Of a stretch of DNA of 15,689 nt, positions 1 through 6,795 are shown piece by piece; the first letter of the stretch is position 1; each line of letters begins with the position of its first letter. This DNA comes from Wenzhouxiangella sp. (lineage in GTDB: Bacteria; Pseudomonadota; Gammaproteobacteria; Xanthomonadales; Wenzhouxiangellaceae). The stretch spans positions 1 to 15,689 of the forward strand of contig SKQI01000035.1 of NCBI GenBank assembly GCA_007119095.1. Reading direction: 5' to 3'. Position numbers and translations under genes: made by a program. The notes beneath the pieces are model-generated. The model searched no databases and was not told where the DNA came from. It saw only the letters and a list, made by a program, of their open reading frames with translations.

Positions 1-628
1 CAGTGACCGACGCATTATAAAGGCTGACGTTGAGCTCGCGCTGCCAGGCCAGATCCTCACCCAGCAGCTCTGCCACGATCGTACTGATGACGCCGGCCGA
101 GGTGACCACGACGGGACTGAGTCCAAGCGCCATTTCTCCGCGCCAGTGCGCCAGCGGCGACAGCACCCGGCTGTGGAAAGCCCGCCAGGTGCCGTTATGG
201 TCACATTCCAGGCGCGCTTCCTGCCAGACGCTGAGCACCTCGGGAAACCAGGCCAGGAAGGTATTCAGGTAAGCTTTCGGATCGGCAAACGCCTTGTCAC
301 CGGGCGGCTCCAGGCCCAAATGAATCGCCTGGGCCAGCGCACTTTGAATCAGGCCATCAACCGTATACTCGTTCAGGGCCGGGTCAACCGTCGGCGGGGC
401 TGCCGGCGCCAGACAATCAAGCGTCTGGTGGTGCCGCTTCAAGGTGCCACGCCAAGGACGCTGCAGGTCGGCCGGCAATTGTTCCCGCAGACGCTGCCCC
501 AGCGCACGACTCTGACGTTGACCGAGCGGTGACAATCGGTCATAGTCCGCCGTTCCCAGGCTGGCCTGCCCGTGCCGAATCAGGTACAAACGCCCCGGCA
601 GATGTGACGCATTCAAACCGGCCACCAT
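1..628 (-). CDS. Histidine phosphatase superfamily protein, C-terminus cut by window edge
   Basis: Reading leftward from ATG at 628 gives 209 residues with no stop before the window edge. The N-terminal motif LYLIRHGQAS (catalytic H19, R18), the KRHHQTL segment near residue 64-70 and LNEY near 86-89 fit the phosphoglycerate-mutase-like histidine phosphatases, which remove phosphate from small molecules or proteins through a phosphohistidine. The usual second active-site histidine (V-S-H-G-G) is not there: the aligned stretch is VVVTSAGVIS, with S177 at that place. Substrate is unknown. The ATG has no clear ribosome binding site and lies only 24 bases from the divergent glsB-like start, so translation may begin further in, for example at TTG 589, just before YLIRHG. 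The family is secure, activity is not. Confidence 0.85.
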   Translation of the reverse strand, partial: MVAGLNASHLPGRLYLIRHGQASLGTADYDRLSPLGQRQSRALGQRLREQLPADLQRPWRGTLKRHHQTLDCLAPAAPPTVDPALNEYTVDGLIQSALAQAIHLGLEPPGDKAFADPKAYLNTFLAWFPEVLSVWQEARLECDHNGTWRAFHSRVLSPLAHWRGEMALGLSPVVVTSAGVISTIVAELLGEDLAWQRELNVSLYNASVT

Positions 629-652
629 TTCAAATCAAAAGGACTGACACTC

Positions 653-907
653 ATGACCCTGGAACAACTCCTCATCATTCTCTTGATAGGCGGCGTTGCC
701 GGCTGGATTGCCGGCGTGCTGGTCAAGGGCCGAGGCCACGGCATCATTGTCAACATCGTCGTCGGCATTATCGGCGCCTTTATTGGCGGCTGGCTGTTTG
801 CCCAGCTCGGCATCGCCCTGGGCGGGCTGATCGGCCAGCTCGCCGTGGCAACGGTGGGCGCAATTGTGTTGCTGTTGATCCTGCGGGCGCTCAAGCGCGC
901 CGCTTGA
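653..907 (+). CDS. GlsB/YeaQ/YmgE family small membrane protein
   Basis: An 84-residue, very hydrophobic protein with three predicted membrane helices (about 4-22, 29-50 and 56-78) separated by short loops. The glycine pattern GGVAGWIAGVLVKG, followed by VVGIIGAFIGGWL, is typical of the GlsB/YeaQ/YmgE family (old name: transglycosylase-associated protein). These are inner-membrane proteins linked to general stress, with no established biochemical role. AGGA lies about 9 bases before the ATG. The gene converges on msrA with only 25 bases between the stops and no clear terminator. It ends in a basic tail (RALKRAA), probably cytoplasmic. Confidence 0.88.
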   Translation: MTLEQLLIILLIGGVAGWIAGVLVKGRGHGIIVNIVVGIIGAFIGGWLFAQLGIALGGLIGQLAVATVGAIVLLLILRALKRAA

Positions 908-932
908 GCGAGCAGCATAGCCGTCCTGCCGT

Positions 933-1406
933 TCAACCGATGCTGCAGGTCCCGCCGCGGCGGGCCAGATACTGCTGGTGATATTCCTCGGCCCGCCAAA
1001 AGGTGGCCGCAGGTTCAATCGAGGTAGCAATCGGCTTGCTGAATTGCCCAGCCTGGTCAAGCTCGGCGCGCACGCGCTCAGCCGTGTCGCGCTGGGCTTC
1101 ATCGTGGGTAAAGACAACGCTGCGATATTGGCGCCCAACATCCGGGCCCTGGCGGTTGACCTGGGTCGGATCATGCAGCTTGAAAAACTCCCTGACCAGG
1201 CTTTCGTAGGAAATACGCTCGGGTTCGAAAATAACCTCCACGACTTCGACATGCCCGGTCTGATCGGTGCAGACCTGTTGGTAGGTAGGCTGGTCAACAT
1301 GACCGCCGCTATAGCCAACCTGAGCGTCGACTACCCCGTCAAGTTCCCGGAAACGTGCCTCCACGCCCCAGAAACAACCTGCACCAAATGTCGCTTTTTC
1401 GGTCAT
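933..1406 (-). CDS. msrA: Peptide-methionine (S)-S-oxide reductase MsrA
   Basis: 157 residues. MsrA reduces methionine-S-sulfoxide in oxidised proteins, using thioredoxin as electron source, in the cytoplasm. The catalytic motif GAGCFWG is at residues 8-14 with the nucleophile C11. Other family signatures are VGYSGG, the HDPTQVNRQGPDVGRQYRS block and EEYHQQYL. One C-terminal cysteine (C154 in GGTCSIG) is placed to act as the resolving cysteine. The start at 1406 was chosen because GAGAG sits 8 bases upstream and a TACAAT box lies at 1435-1440. An in-frame ATG at 1421 would add five residues. The open frame continues upstream to 1751, but that part lies over sbcB and is not used. Divergent from sbcB. 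Confidence 0.95.
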   Translation of the reverse strand: MTEKATFGAGCFWGVEARFRELDGVVDAQVGYSGGHVDQPTYQQVCTDQTGHVEVVEVIFEPERISYESLVREFFKLHDPTQVNRQGPDVGRQYRSVVFTHDEAQRDTAERVRAELDQAGQFSKPIATSIEPAATFWRAEEYHQQYLARRGGTCSIG

Positions 1407-1434
1407 GATGATTGCTCTCATCGCTAAACCCGGA

Positions 1435-1440
1435 ATTGTA
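1435..1440 (-). promoter_or_regulatory. Candidate -10 box for msrA
   Basis: TACAAT on the minus strand, in the 87-base gap between the divergent msrA and sbcB genes. Transcription from it would begin near 1428 and give a leader of about 22 bases before the ATG at 1406. No good -35 hexamer stands at 16-18 bases, so this is a weak prediction. No convincing promoter was found for sbcB in the same gap. Confidence 0.35.
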
Positions 1441-1493
1441 GACTGTGCCCTGTAAAGGCAGTTCAAGTTCCTACCAACAATCACCAAAGCATC

Positions 1494-2948
1494 ATGAATG
1501 ACGGCCCAAACAGTTTTCTCTGGCACGATTACGAAACCTTCGGTGCAGATACCCGGCGCGACCGCCCGGTCCAGTTCGCCGCCCTTCGCACCAATGCCGA
1601 CCTGGCCGTTATTGGCGAGCCGACGGTCATTTACTGCCAGCCGGCAGATGATGTCCTGCCGCACCCCGATGCCTGCCTGATCACCGGTATCACGCCGCAG
1701 CTGGCTTGCGAACGCGGCCTGCCGGAGAACCAGTTTGCCGCGCGCATCCATGCTCTGATGAGTGAGCCGGGCACCTGCAGCGTCGGCTACAACAACTTCC
1801 GCTTTGACGATGAAGTCACTCGCTTCCTGTTCTGGAGAAACTTCTTCGAGCCCTATGCCCGCGAATACAGCAACGGCAACTCTCGCTTTGACCTGATTGA
1901 CCTGATGCGCATGACCGCCGCCCTGCGCCCGGACGGGCTGTCATGGCCGCTGCGCGATGATGGCAGTCCAAGTTTTCGACTCGAAGACCTGGCCGCAGCC
2001 AACGGCATGGATACCAGCCGCGCGCATGATGCGCTGGCTGATGTCGAGGCGACGCTCGGACTGGCTCGACTGCTGCGGCAGCATCAACCCCGCCTGTGGG
2101 ATTGGGCGCTCAGCCTTCGCCACAAGCATGTAGTCACTGGCCTACTCAACCGCGGCGAACCCCTTCTGCACAGCTCCTCGAGGCTGCCGGCCAGTCAATT
2201 TGCAACCGCGCCGGTGCTGCCAGTGGCGCCGCACCCGGATTTCGCCGGACAATGGGTCGTGTGGAATTTGAATATCGACCCGGCGCCATTCCTGGATCTT
2301 CCCGACGAAATGCTCTCGGACCTGCTCTGGACGCCCAGCGCCGATTTGCCGGAAGAAATGGAAAGGCTCCCGGTCAAACTGATCCGGGCCAATCGCTGCC
2401 CGATGATCTCGCCGCTGTCGGTTTTGAATGAAGACAGCCGCAAACGCCTGGGCATTGACATCCACGCCGTTAACGAGCACAGCGAACGCCTGCGCCGATC
2501 AGCGAGCTTCTCGGAACGGCTCGGCAAGCTGTTTTCGTCCAACCCCGCAAAAGACAATGACCCCGAACTCGCCCTTTATGACGGATTCGTCCCGCGTGGC
2601 GATCAGGCCGTGATGGCCCGCGTTCGCAGTCTGGACGCATCCGCCCTGGCCAGCCTCGGACAACCGTTTCAGGACGAACGCCTGAACACGCTGCTGTTTC
2701 GCTACCGCGCGCGGCACTTCCCGGACGCGCTGACCGACGAGGAGCGCGAAGCCTGGCAGCAATGGCGCCGCCAGCGACTGATCGACGATCCCGAACTGGC
2801 TTCAATCCGCTGGCCTGAATTCCAGCAGCGAATCAACGAGCTGAAGGGCACGCACCGCGACCGCCAAGACCTGTGGACAGCGCTGCTTGACTGGGCCCGG
2901 ACATTGGGATTGCCGACCAAAAGCGAAAACGACAATTCAATGAGTTAG
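1494..2948 (+). CDS. sbcB: Exodeoxyribonuclease I (ExoI)
   Basis: 484 residues, close to the E. coli enzyme (475). ExoI degrades single-stranded DNA from 3' to 5' and works in mismatch repair and in trimming recombination intermediates; it also contacts SSB. The N-terminal DEDDh exonuclease domain is complete: D12 and E14 in HDYETFG, D105 in NNFRFDDE, and H178 and D183 in AHDALADVEAT, each three residues short of the E. coli numbering. The SH3-like and helical C-terminal domains follow (about 200-475), including the FQDERLNTLLFRYRARHFP region typical of the family. There is no obvious ribosome binding site before the ATG. The next gene is 264 bases away on the other strand, so it is probably transcribed alone. 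Confidence 0.96.
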   Translation: MNDGPNSFLWHDYETFGADTRRDRPVQFAALRTNADLAVIGEPTVIYCQPADDVLPHPDACLITGITPQLACERGLPENQFAARIHALMSEPGTCSVGYNNFRFDDEVTRFLFWRNFFEPYAREYSNGNSRFDLIDLMRMTAALRPDGLSWPLRDDGSPSFRLEDLAAANGMDTSRAHDALADVEATLGLARLLRQHQPRLWDWALSLRHKHVVTGLLNRGEPLLHSSSRLPASQFATAPVLPVAPHPDFAGQWVVWNLNIDPAPFLDLPDEMLSDLLWTPSADLPEEMERLPVKLIRANRCPMISPLSVLNEDSRKRLGIDIHAVNEHSERLRRSASFSERLGKLFSSNPAKDNDPELALYDGFVPRGDQAVMARVRSLDASALASLGQPFQDERLNTLLFRYRARHFPDALTDEEREAWQQWRRQRLIDDPELASIRWPEFQQRINELKGTHRDRQDLWTALLDWARTLGLPTKSENDNSMS

Positions 2949-2971
2949 AAGCGACTCCTTGATTGCACTTT

Positions 2972-2990
2972 CAGTTGTTATACACAACTG
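2972..2990. repeat. Hairpin CAGTTGT/ACAACTG containing a DnaA-box consensus
   Basis: Seven-base arms (2972-2978 and 2984-2990) around a 5-base loop, 24 bases after the sbcB stop. The segment TTATACACA at 2978-2986 fits the DnaA consensus TTATNCACA. A T-run (3000-3005) follows only after ten bases, so a classical terminator for sbcB is unlikely though an imperfect one is conceivable. Confidence 0.5.
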
Positions 2991-3153
2991 CTTGATTCCG
3001 TTTTTGACACTTTATTGACAGCGCGGTGACGGCTGCAGTCGACAGCAAGTCTCATAACTCACTGTTTTTAATGGCTTTCATAAACTGGCCATTTTTTGCT
3101 CAATGCTTTCATGGTGAGAGGGGGTGGGCATTGACCGGGGATTGCTCACAAAC

Positions 3154-3176
3154 TTATCCACAGCTTTTGTGGATAA
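3154..3176. promoter_or_regulatory. Inverted pair of perfect DnaA boxes
   Basis: TTATCCACA (3154-3162) and its exact reverse complement TGTGGATAA (3168-3176) face each other across the 5-base spacer GCTTT. TTATCCACA is the high-affinity DnaA box of E. coli oriC (R1/R4 type). A 9-mer this specific is expected about once per 130 kb on both strands, so two in 23 bases with perfect dyad symmetry is very unlikely by chance. The role (origin, DnaA titration or reactivation site, or DnaA-controlled regulation) cannot be told from the sequence. Confidence 0.7.
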
Positions 3177-3179
3177 ACC

Positions 3180-3195
3180 GAAATCCCGGGATTTC
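3180..3195. repeat. 16-bp perfect palindrome GAAATCCCGGGATTTC
   Basis: A perfect palindrome starting three bases after the DnaA-box pair and ending 17 bases before the stop of the leftward 102-aa gene. It could be a protein operator. As RNA it would form a 6-bp stem with a CCGG loop, but no T-run follows on either strand, so a terminator is unlikely. Confidence 0.55.
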
Positions 3196-3212
3196 CCGCA
3201 CCCGGCGCCCAC

Positions 3213-3521
3213 TCAGTTCAGGCCAAGACCTTTATTCATGCCCGAGGGCATCGGCATCAGCTCCAACTGCGCATCCGGCAATGGTTCACGCTGATGACTG
3301 GCGCTGCTGCAACGAATCGCCCGGCGTAACAGACGGTCGCTGCGCGGCGAGACAAACTCCACCACACTGCCGTCATCAAAACTCAACATCAGCACAACCG
3401 GAGGCTGGCCGTTGCGACCGGGGCGCGCGATCACACCCGCGATGCGCTTGCCCACCACTTCGTCTCTAAACTCGATGCTGCCCATTTCAGCAGACAATTC
3501 AGGCGTTGCTTCAGTTTTCAT
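3213..3521 (-). CDS. Hypothetical protein, 102 aa
   Basis: I do not recognise this protein. The start at 3521 is well supported: AGGAG stands 7 bases upstream, and extending the frame adds nothing typical. The sequence has no signal peptide or membrane segment. Residues 15-60 alternate hydrophobic and polar (EVVGKRIAGVIA, PPVVLMLSFDDGSVVEFVSP), suggesting a small beta-sheet domain. A basic patch SDRLLRRAIR (61-70) and a proline/methionine-rich tail follow. It is small and soluble and may bind DNA or a partner, but no function is claimed. It is divergent from comEA (227 bases apart) and its 3' end touches the DnaA-box region. Confidence 0.7.
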   Translation of the reverse strand: MKTEATPELSAEMGSIEFRDEVVGKRIAGVIARPGRNGQPPVVLMLSFDDGSVVEFVSPRSDRLLRRAIRCSSASHQREPLPDAQLELMPMPSGMNKGLGLN

Positions 3522-3538
3522 GACGGTACTCCTGTCGG

Positions 3539-3591
3539 GTTGCAAGTGCTTGAAAAACATTGCAACACAAGGCTTTCTCAAAACCTGAGAA
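3539..3591. repeat. Two small inverted repeats upstream of the 102-aa gene
   Basis: GTTGCAA (3539-3545) and TTGCAAC (3560-3566) form 7-base arms 14 bases apart. TTCTCA (3575-3580) and TGAGAA (3586-3591) form 6-base arms 5 apart. Both lie in the promoter area of the leftward 102-aa gene and could be operator half-sites. The rest of the 3522-3748 gap is AT-richer, with a repeated CGGATTTC (3647-3654 and 3665-3672) and no clear promoter hexamers. Confidence 0.3.
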
Positions 3592-3685
3592 CCCGATTTC
3601 CTGTTTTCTCCAAGTCAAAATTCCTAGCGATTGCCGAGTTTTTTGACGGATTTCACAGAACCGCCGGATTTCTAAACTGTTGCCA

Positions 3686-3710
3686 ACGCTGGACGAACAG
3701 CCCAGCGTCC
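3686..3710 (+). repeat. Alternative hairpins in the comEA leader
   Basis: ACGCTGG (3686-3692) can pair with CCAGCGT (3702-3708). Alternatively GGACG (3691-3695) can pair with CGTCC (3706-3710). The two pairings exclude each other and lie 39 bases before the comEA start. No regulatory role is shown. Confidence 0.3.
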
Positions 3711-3748
3711 AACAAAACACTTTCATTTATCAAACAGGAGACATCATC

Positions 3749-4030
3749 ATGATCAAGAACATCTTTTTTGCACTGCTGCTGAGCCTTGCCCTGACCGGAA
3801 TCACCATTGCCGACATGGAACCGGTGGACATCAATACCGCGAGCGTCGAGCAGCTTGCCGATACCTTGCACGGGGTCGGGGCTGCCAAGGCCGAGGCCAT
3901 TGTGGCCTACCGCGAAGAGCACGGCCCCTTCAGCCATATCGATGAGCTGGTCAATGTTCGCGGCATCGGTCTGCGCACGGTTGATCACAATCGCGATCGG
4001 ATCGCGCTGGAGGCTGGCGACAGCGACTGA
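3749..4030 (+). CDS. ComEA-like helix-hairpin-helix DNA-binding protein
   Basis: 93 residues. A signal peptide (basic start MIKN, hydrophobic core 5-20) leads to a single ComEA-type domain with two helix-hairpin-helix motifs: LHGVGAAKA (40-48) and VRGIGLRT (70-77), preceded by the family opening VDINTAS (26-32). Such periplasmic proteins bind double-stranded DNA without sequence preference and pull it in during natural transformation; many proteobacteria carry several stand-alone copies. AGGAG is 8 bases before the ATG, which decides this start over an upstream in-frame ATG at 3680. No other competence gene is in view. A strong terminator follows directly, so it is a single-gene unit. Confidence 0.9.
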   Translation: MIKNIFFALLLSLALTGITIADMEPVDINTASVEQLADTLHGVGAAKAEAIVAYREEHGPFSHIDELVNVRGIGLRTVDHNRDRIALEAGDSD

Positions 4031-4048
4031 TCAGGTTGCAAGCAACCA

Positions 4049-4088
4049 AAAGGCCCGGCCGTCTGACAACGGCCGGGCCTTTGTTTTT
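4049..4088 (+). terminator. Rho-independent terminator after comEA
   Basis: A 14-bp perfect stem (4049-4062 with 4069-4082, core GGCCCGGCCGT), 6-base loop CTGACA, then TTTGTTTTT. It begins 19 bases after the comEA stop. On the other strand, 10 bases past the recR stop, the stem is followed only by TTTTGG, so it would be a poor terminator for the leftward operon, though possibly usable. Confidence 0.92.
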
Positions 4089-4097
4089 GAAACCGGT

Positions 4098-4697
4098 TCA
4101 GTCCGGCAGCGGCAACCGCGAGGCGAATGCGTGGGCCAAGGTGGAGCGATCGGTATGTTCCAGCTCGCCGCCCAGAGGCACCCCCTGGGCCAGACGGCTG
4201 ATACCAACGCCGTGACGCCTGGCCATTTCCTGCAGGTAGTAGGCCGTGGCTTCCCCCTCAACCGTGGTGTTGGTTGCAATGATCAACTCCTCGATCGACT
4301 CGCTGCCCAGACGACGTTCGAGCAGATCCAGCCCCAACTCTTCAGGACCGATCCCGTCGAGCGGCGACAAGCGCCCCAACAGCACGAAGTAGCGCCCCTG
4401 AAAACCCGTCGCCGCTTCGATCGCCAGCACATCAGCGGGACTTTCAACCACGCACAGCGTCGCCCCCGATCGCTGCGGGTTGCTGCACACGCGGCACAGT
4501 TCATCTGCGGTGAAATTACGGCAAAGCCGGCAGCGCCGGATATCGCGCATGGCGGTCGCCAGAGCCTCGGCGAGGCGCTGACCGCCCTGCCGATCCCGCT
4601 CCAGCAGATGCATGGCCATGCGCTGGGCGGTTCGCGCACCCACGCCAGGCAGACAGCGAAGCGTATCGAGCAAGTCCTCGAGTGGGTCGCGAGCCAC
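4098..4697 (-). CDS. recR: Recombination mediator protein RecR
   Basis: 199 residues, normal length. RecR works with RecO (and RecF) to load RecA onto SSB-coated single-stranded DNA during gap repair. Seen in order: helix-hairpin-helix LRCLPGVGARTAQRMA (13-28); zinc finger with C56, C59, C68 and C71; Toprim domain from about 80 with LCVVESPADVLAIE; and the C-terminal TNTTVEGEATAYYL and GVPLGGELEHTD motifs. The start is GTG at 4697, chosen because the N-terminus then matches the family; its ribosome binding site is weak. It lies 14 bases after ybaB as the last gene of the dnaX-ybaB-recR operon, a common proteobacterial order. Confidence 0.97.
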   Translation of the reverse strand: MARDPLEDLLDTLRCLPGVGARTAQRMAMHLLERDRQGGQRLAEALATAMRDIRRCRLCRNFTADELCRVCSNPQRSGATLCVVESPADVLAIEAATGFQGRYFVLLGRLSPLDGIGPEELGLDLLERRLGSESIEELIIATNTTVEGEATAYYLQEMARRHGVGISRLAQGVPLGGELEHTDRSTLAHAFASRLPLPD

Positions 4698-4711
4698 GCC
4701 TGCAGCCCGGG

Positions 4712-5032
4712 TCAGGGCAAGGTGAAACCGGGCGGCAGCGGCATACCGCCGGCCAGTCCGCTCATCTTTTCCTGGGTGGCCTGCTGGATACGGTTGACCG
4801 CATCATTGACCGCCGCTGCGACGAGATCTTCGATCATCTCCCGATCATCAGCAATATCAGGGTCGATGCTGACCTTTCTGACCTCGTGGCGGCCGTTCAT
4901 GGTCACTTCAACCAGGCCACCGCCGGCCTGGCCAGTCACTTCAAGACCAGCCAGCTCTTCCTGGGCCTTCTTCAGATTTTCCTGGACTTTCTGCGCTTGC
5001 TGCATCAGCTGGGCAATATTGCCTTTCAACAT
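4712..5032 (-). CDS. ybaB: YbaB/EbfC family nucleoid-associated protein
   Basis: 106 residues (E. coli YbaB: 109). It forms a dimer that binds and bridges DNA without strict sequence need. Signatures: MLKGNIAQLMQQAQKVQENL, the coiled N-terminal helix, GGLVEVTMNGRHEVRKVSID in the middle, and DLVAAAVNDA near the C-terminal helix. The start at 5032 was chosen over 5101 because the family begins at MLKG and GGAG lies 9 bases upstream. Its start is two bases after the dnaX stop, implying coupled translation. Confidence 0.96.
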   Translation of the reverse strand: MLKGNIAQLMQQAQKVQENLKKAQEELAGLEVTGQAGGGLVEVTMNGRHEVRKVSIDPDIADDREMIEDLVAAAVNDAVNRIQQATQEKMSGLAGGMPLPPGFTLP

Positions 5033-5034
5033 GA

Positions 5035-6729
5035 TCAATGACTCCGGGTCTGATTTGGACGGATGGACTCTCGCAGAACTTCGGCACCAAATCGATCGCA
5101 AAGTTTGCGGACCAGCGGATCGTCTTCGATGGCAGCCTCCGCCTGACGCTGGGAATTATCGGCCTGCACCTGGGCCTGGTGGGCGGGCGTATCGAGCTGC
5201 TGGTCGCTGACCCCGCGCACGCTCAAGCGGACCTTACCGCCAAGGTATTCGGCCAGGCTGCGCTCCAGGCTGTCCTTGATCGACGAAGTCACCATGACCA
5301 TGTCGTCGACAGCCGCACTGCAGTGCACGTCAGGCTCGTCGGCCCGCTGAAGCACCAGCAAGCCGGCCACCATGCGGGCCGATCCGGTCGCGTTCATCCG
5401 CTCAACCACCTCGGCCCAGTTGTCCGGGTTGATAGGGCGGTCCTTGCGCCAACCGACATCTGTTCGCCCGGCCGCCGAATCCGGCACGGCAGGATCAGCA
5501 TTCGTCTGTTTGGGCGGTTCTGATCGCTGCGGAATTGGCGCCTTCACCTCTTCGGCGAGCGATTGTCTGGCCGCAGTTATCCCCCTGGTGGCCGCCTGCT
5601 CCGACTGACCACGCCCAGCCGGGCGGTCGTTGCCGCCCGTGCCGTCACTGGCTGGGCGGAAGGCCAGCATTCGCAAGATAGTCATCTCGCAACCGGTGCG
5701 CGCATTGGGCGCAAGCTCCAGATCACGGCGACCGGTGATGGCAATCTGGTAATACAGCTGCAGGTCCTCGGGGTCAAAGCGCGCAGCCAGATCGACCAGC
5801 GTATCCCAGTCGGTGCGGGTATCGTCGCGGTAATCCGGCAGTGTCTGAATCAGCGCAACGCGATGCAGGGTCTCGGCCAGATCCAACAGCAACTGGCCCA
5901 GATCGCGGGCCTGGGCAAACACCTCGGCAACAATGGCCATGGCGCGCTTGGCATCAAGTTCGGACAGCGCTTCGGACAGTTCATGGACATGGCGACGCTC
6001 GACGCTGCCGAGCATGTCACGCACTTCCGCTTCCAGCAGTCGGTTTCCTCCGGCCAGCGCCTGATCGAGCAGGCTGAGCCCATCACGCATGCTGCCGTCT
6101 GCCGCGCGTGCCAGCAAGGACAAGGCTTCCGGTTCGAAATCCAGCTGCTCGGCTTCGAGAATTCTGGACATCTGGGCAGAAATTTCATCCGGACTCAAGC
6201 GGCGCAGATTGAACTGCAGGCAGCGAGACAGGATCGTGACCGGGATTTTTTGCGGATCAGTCGTCGCGAGGACAAACTTGACGTGGTCCGGCGGCTCTTC
6301 CAGCGTTTTCAGCAAGGCGTTGAAGCTGTGCGTGGACAGCATATGAACCTCGTCAATCAGATACACCTTGTAGCGACCCTGGGCCGGCGCATACTGCACG
6401 TTATCCAGAATCTCGCGGGTGTCATCAACGCGGGTTCGGGAGGCCGCGTCAATCTCGAGAAGATCGACAAACCTGCCTTCATCAATGGCCACGCAGTGTT
6501 CGCAGACACCACAAGGCTCGGCGCTGACCCCCTCCAGGCAGTTCAGTGACTTGGCAAGAATCCGGGCGATCGTCGTCTTGCCCACGCCACGGGTGCCTGT
6601 GAACAGAAAGGCATGGTGAACGCGTCCCTCGGCCAGCGAATTGGCCAATACCTTGACCACGTGGGCCTGGCCGACCAATTCAGCAAAGTTCCTGGGGCGC
6701 CATTTTCTGGCAAGTACCTGATAACTCAC
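5035..6729 (-). CDS. dnaX: DNA polymerase III subunit tau/gamma
   Basis: 564 residues, full tau-like length. DnaX is the ATPase of the clamp loader that places the beta clamp and ties the polymerase cores to the DnaB helicase. Visible: Walker A GTRGVGKT (45-52); zinc-binding C64, C73, C76 and C79; Walker B DEVH (126-129); sensor SRC (168-170). The ATPase lid and collar region run to about 360, followed by a polar, charged linker (about 365-430) and a C-terminal domain. The start is GTG at 6729 with GGAG 11 bases upstream. No A-rich slippery heptamer was found after the collar, so a gamma form made by frameshifting as in E. coli is not supported. First gene of the operon with ybaB and recR, divergent from ffs. 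Confidence 0.97.
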   Translation of the reverse strand: MSYQVLARKWRPRNFAELVGQAHVVKVLANSLAEGRVHHAFLFTGTRGVGKTTIARILAKSLNCLEGVSAEPCGVCEHCVAIDEGRFVDLLEIDAASRTRVDDTREILDNVQYAPAQGRYKVYLIDEVHMLSTHSFNALLKTLEEPPDHVKFVLATTDPQKIPVTILSRCLQFNLRRLSPDEISAQMSRILEAEQLDFEPEALSLLARAADGSMRDGLSLLDQALAGGNRLLEAEVRDMLGSVERRHVHELSEALSELDAKRAMAIVAEVFAQARDLGQLLLDLAETLHRVALIQTLPDYRDDTRTDWDTLVDLAARFDPEDLQLYYQIAITGRRDLELAPNARTGCEMTILRMLAFRPASDGTGGNDRPAGRGQSEQAATRGITAARQSLAEEVKAPIPQRSEPPKQTNADPAVPDSAAGRTDVGWRKDRPINPDNWAEVVERMNATGSARMVAGLLVLQRADEPDVHCSAAVDDMVMVTSSIKDSLERSLAEYLGGKVRLSVRGVSDQQLDTPAHQAQVQADNSQRQAEAAIEDDPLVRKLCDRFGAEVLRESIRPNQTRSH

Positions 6730-6795
6730 GTGGAATCAATCTCCGAAGAAGGCATTTCATGTAGCCCGCCGGGTGCGCAGTTGCGAGCCTCTTGC

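Larger units (their letters stand above)
2949..3212. other. Non-coding region with DnaA boxes and palindromes
   Basis: 264 bases between the converging ends of sbcB and the 102-aa gene, with no believable gene. It contains AT-richer patches (2961-3017 and about 3055-3110), a short hairpin at 2972-2990 overlapping one consensus DnaA box, an inverted pair of perfect DnaA boxes (3154-3176) and a 16-bp palindrome (3180-3195). There is no GATC site in it. A DnaA-binding control locus or replication origin is possible; gene context alone (no dnaA, gyrB or rpmH nearby) does not point to oriC. Confidence 0.6.

Noticed and set aside
912..946. GCAGCAT/ATGCTGC inverted repeat between glsB-like gene and msrA
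   Set aside because: Arms of 7 bases with a 21-base loop and no T-run; it overlaps the msrA 3' end and is not convincing as a terminator.
1407..1751. Long upstream extension of the msrA reading frame
   Set aside because: It lies over the start of sbcB, carries no MsrA-like residues, and a ribosome binding site supports the start at 1406.
2949..3212. Calling this region oriC outright
   Set aside because: DnaA boxes are present but neighbours typical of gammaproteobacterial origins (dnaA, dnaN, gyrB, rpmH, gidA) are not, and no GC-skew computation was possible.
3807..5210. 467-residue open frame on the plus strand across comEA, recR and ybaB
   Set aside because: It runs out of frame through comEA and antisense to recR and ybaB, and contains the comEA terminator.
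5563..6549. 328-residue open frame on the plus strand opposite dnaX
   Set aside because: Shadow of dnaX; the minus strand has all DnaX motifs in the same stretch.
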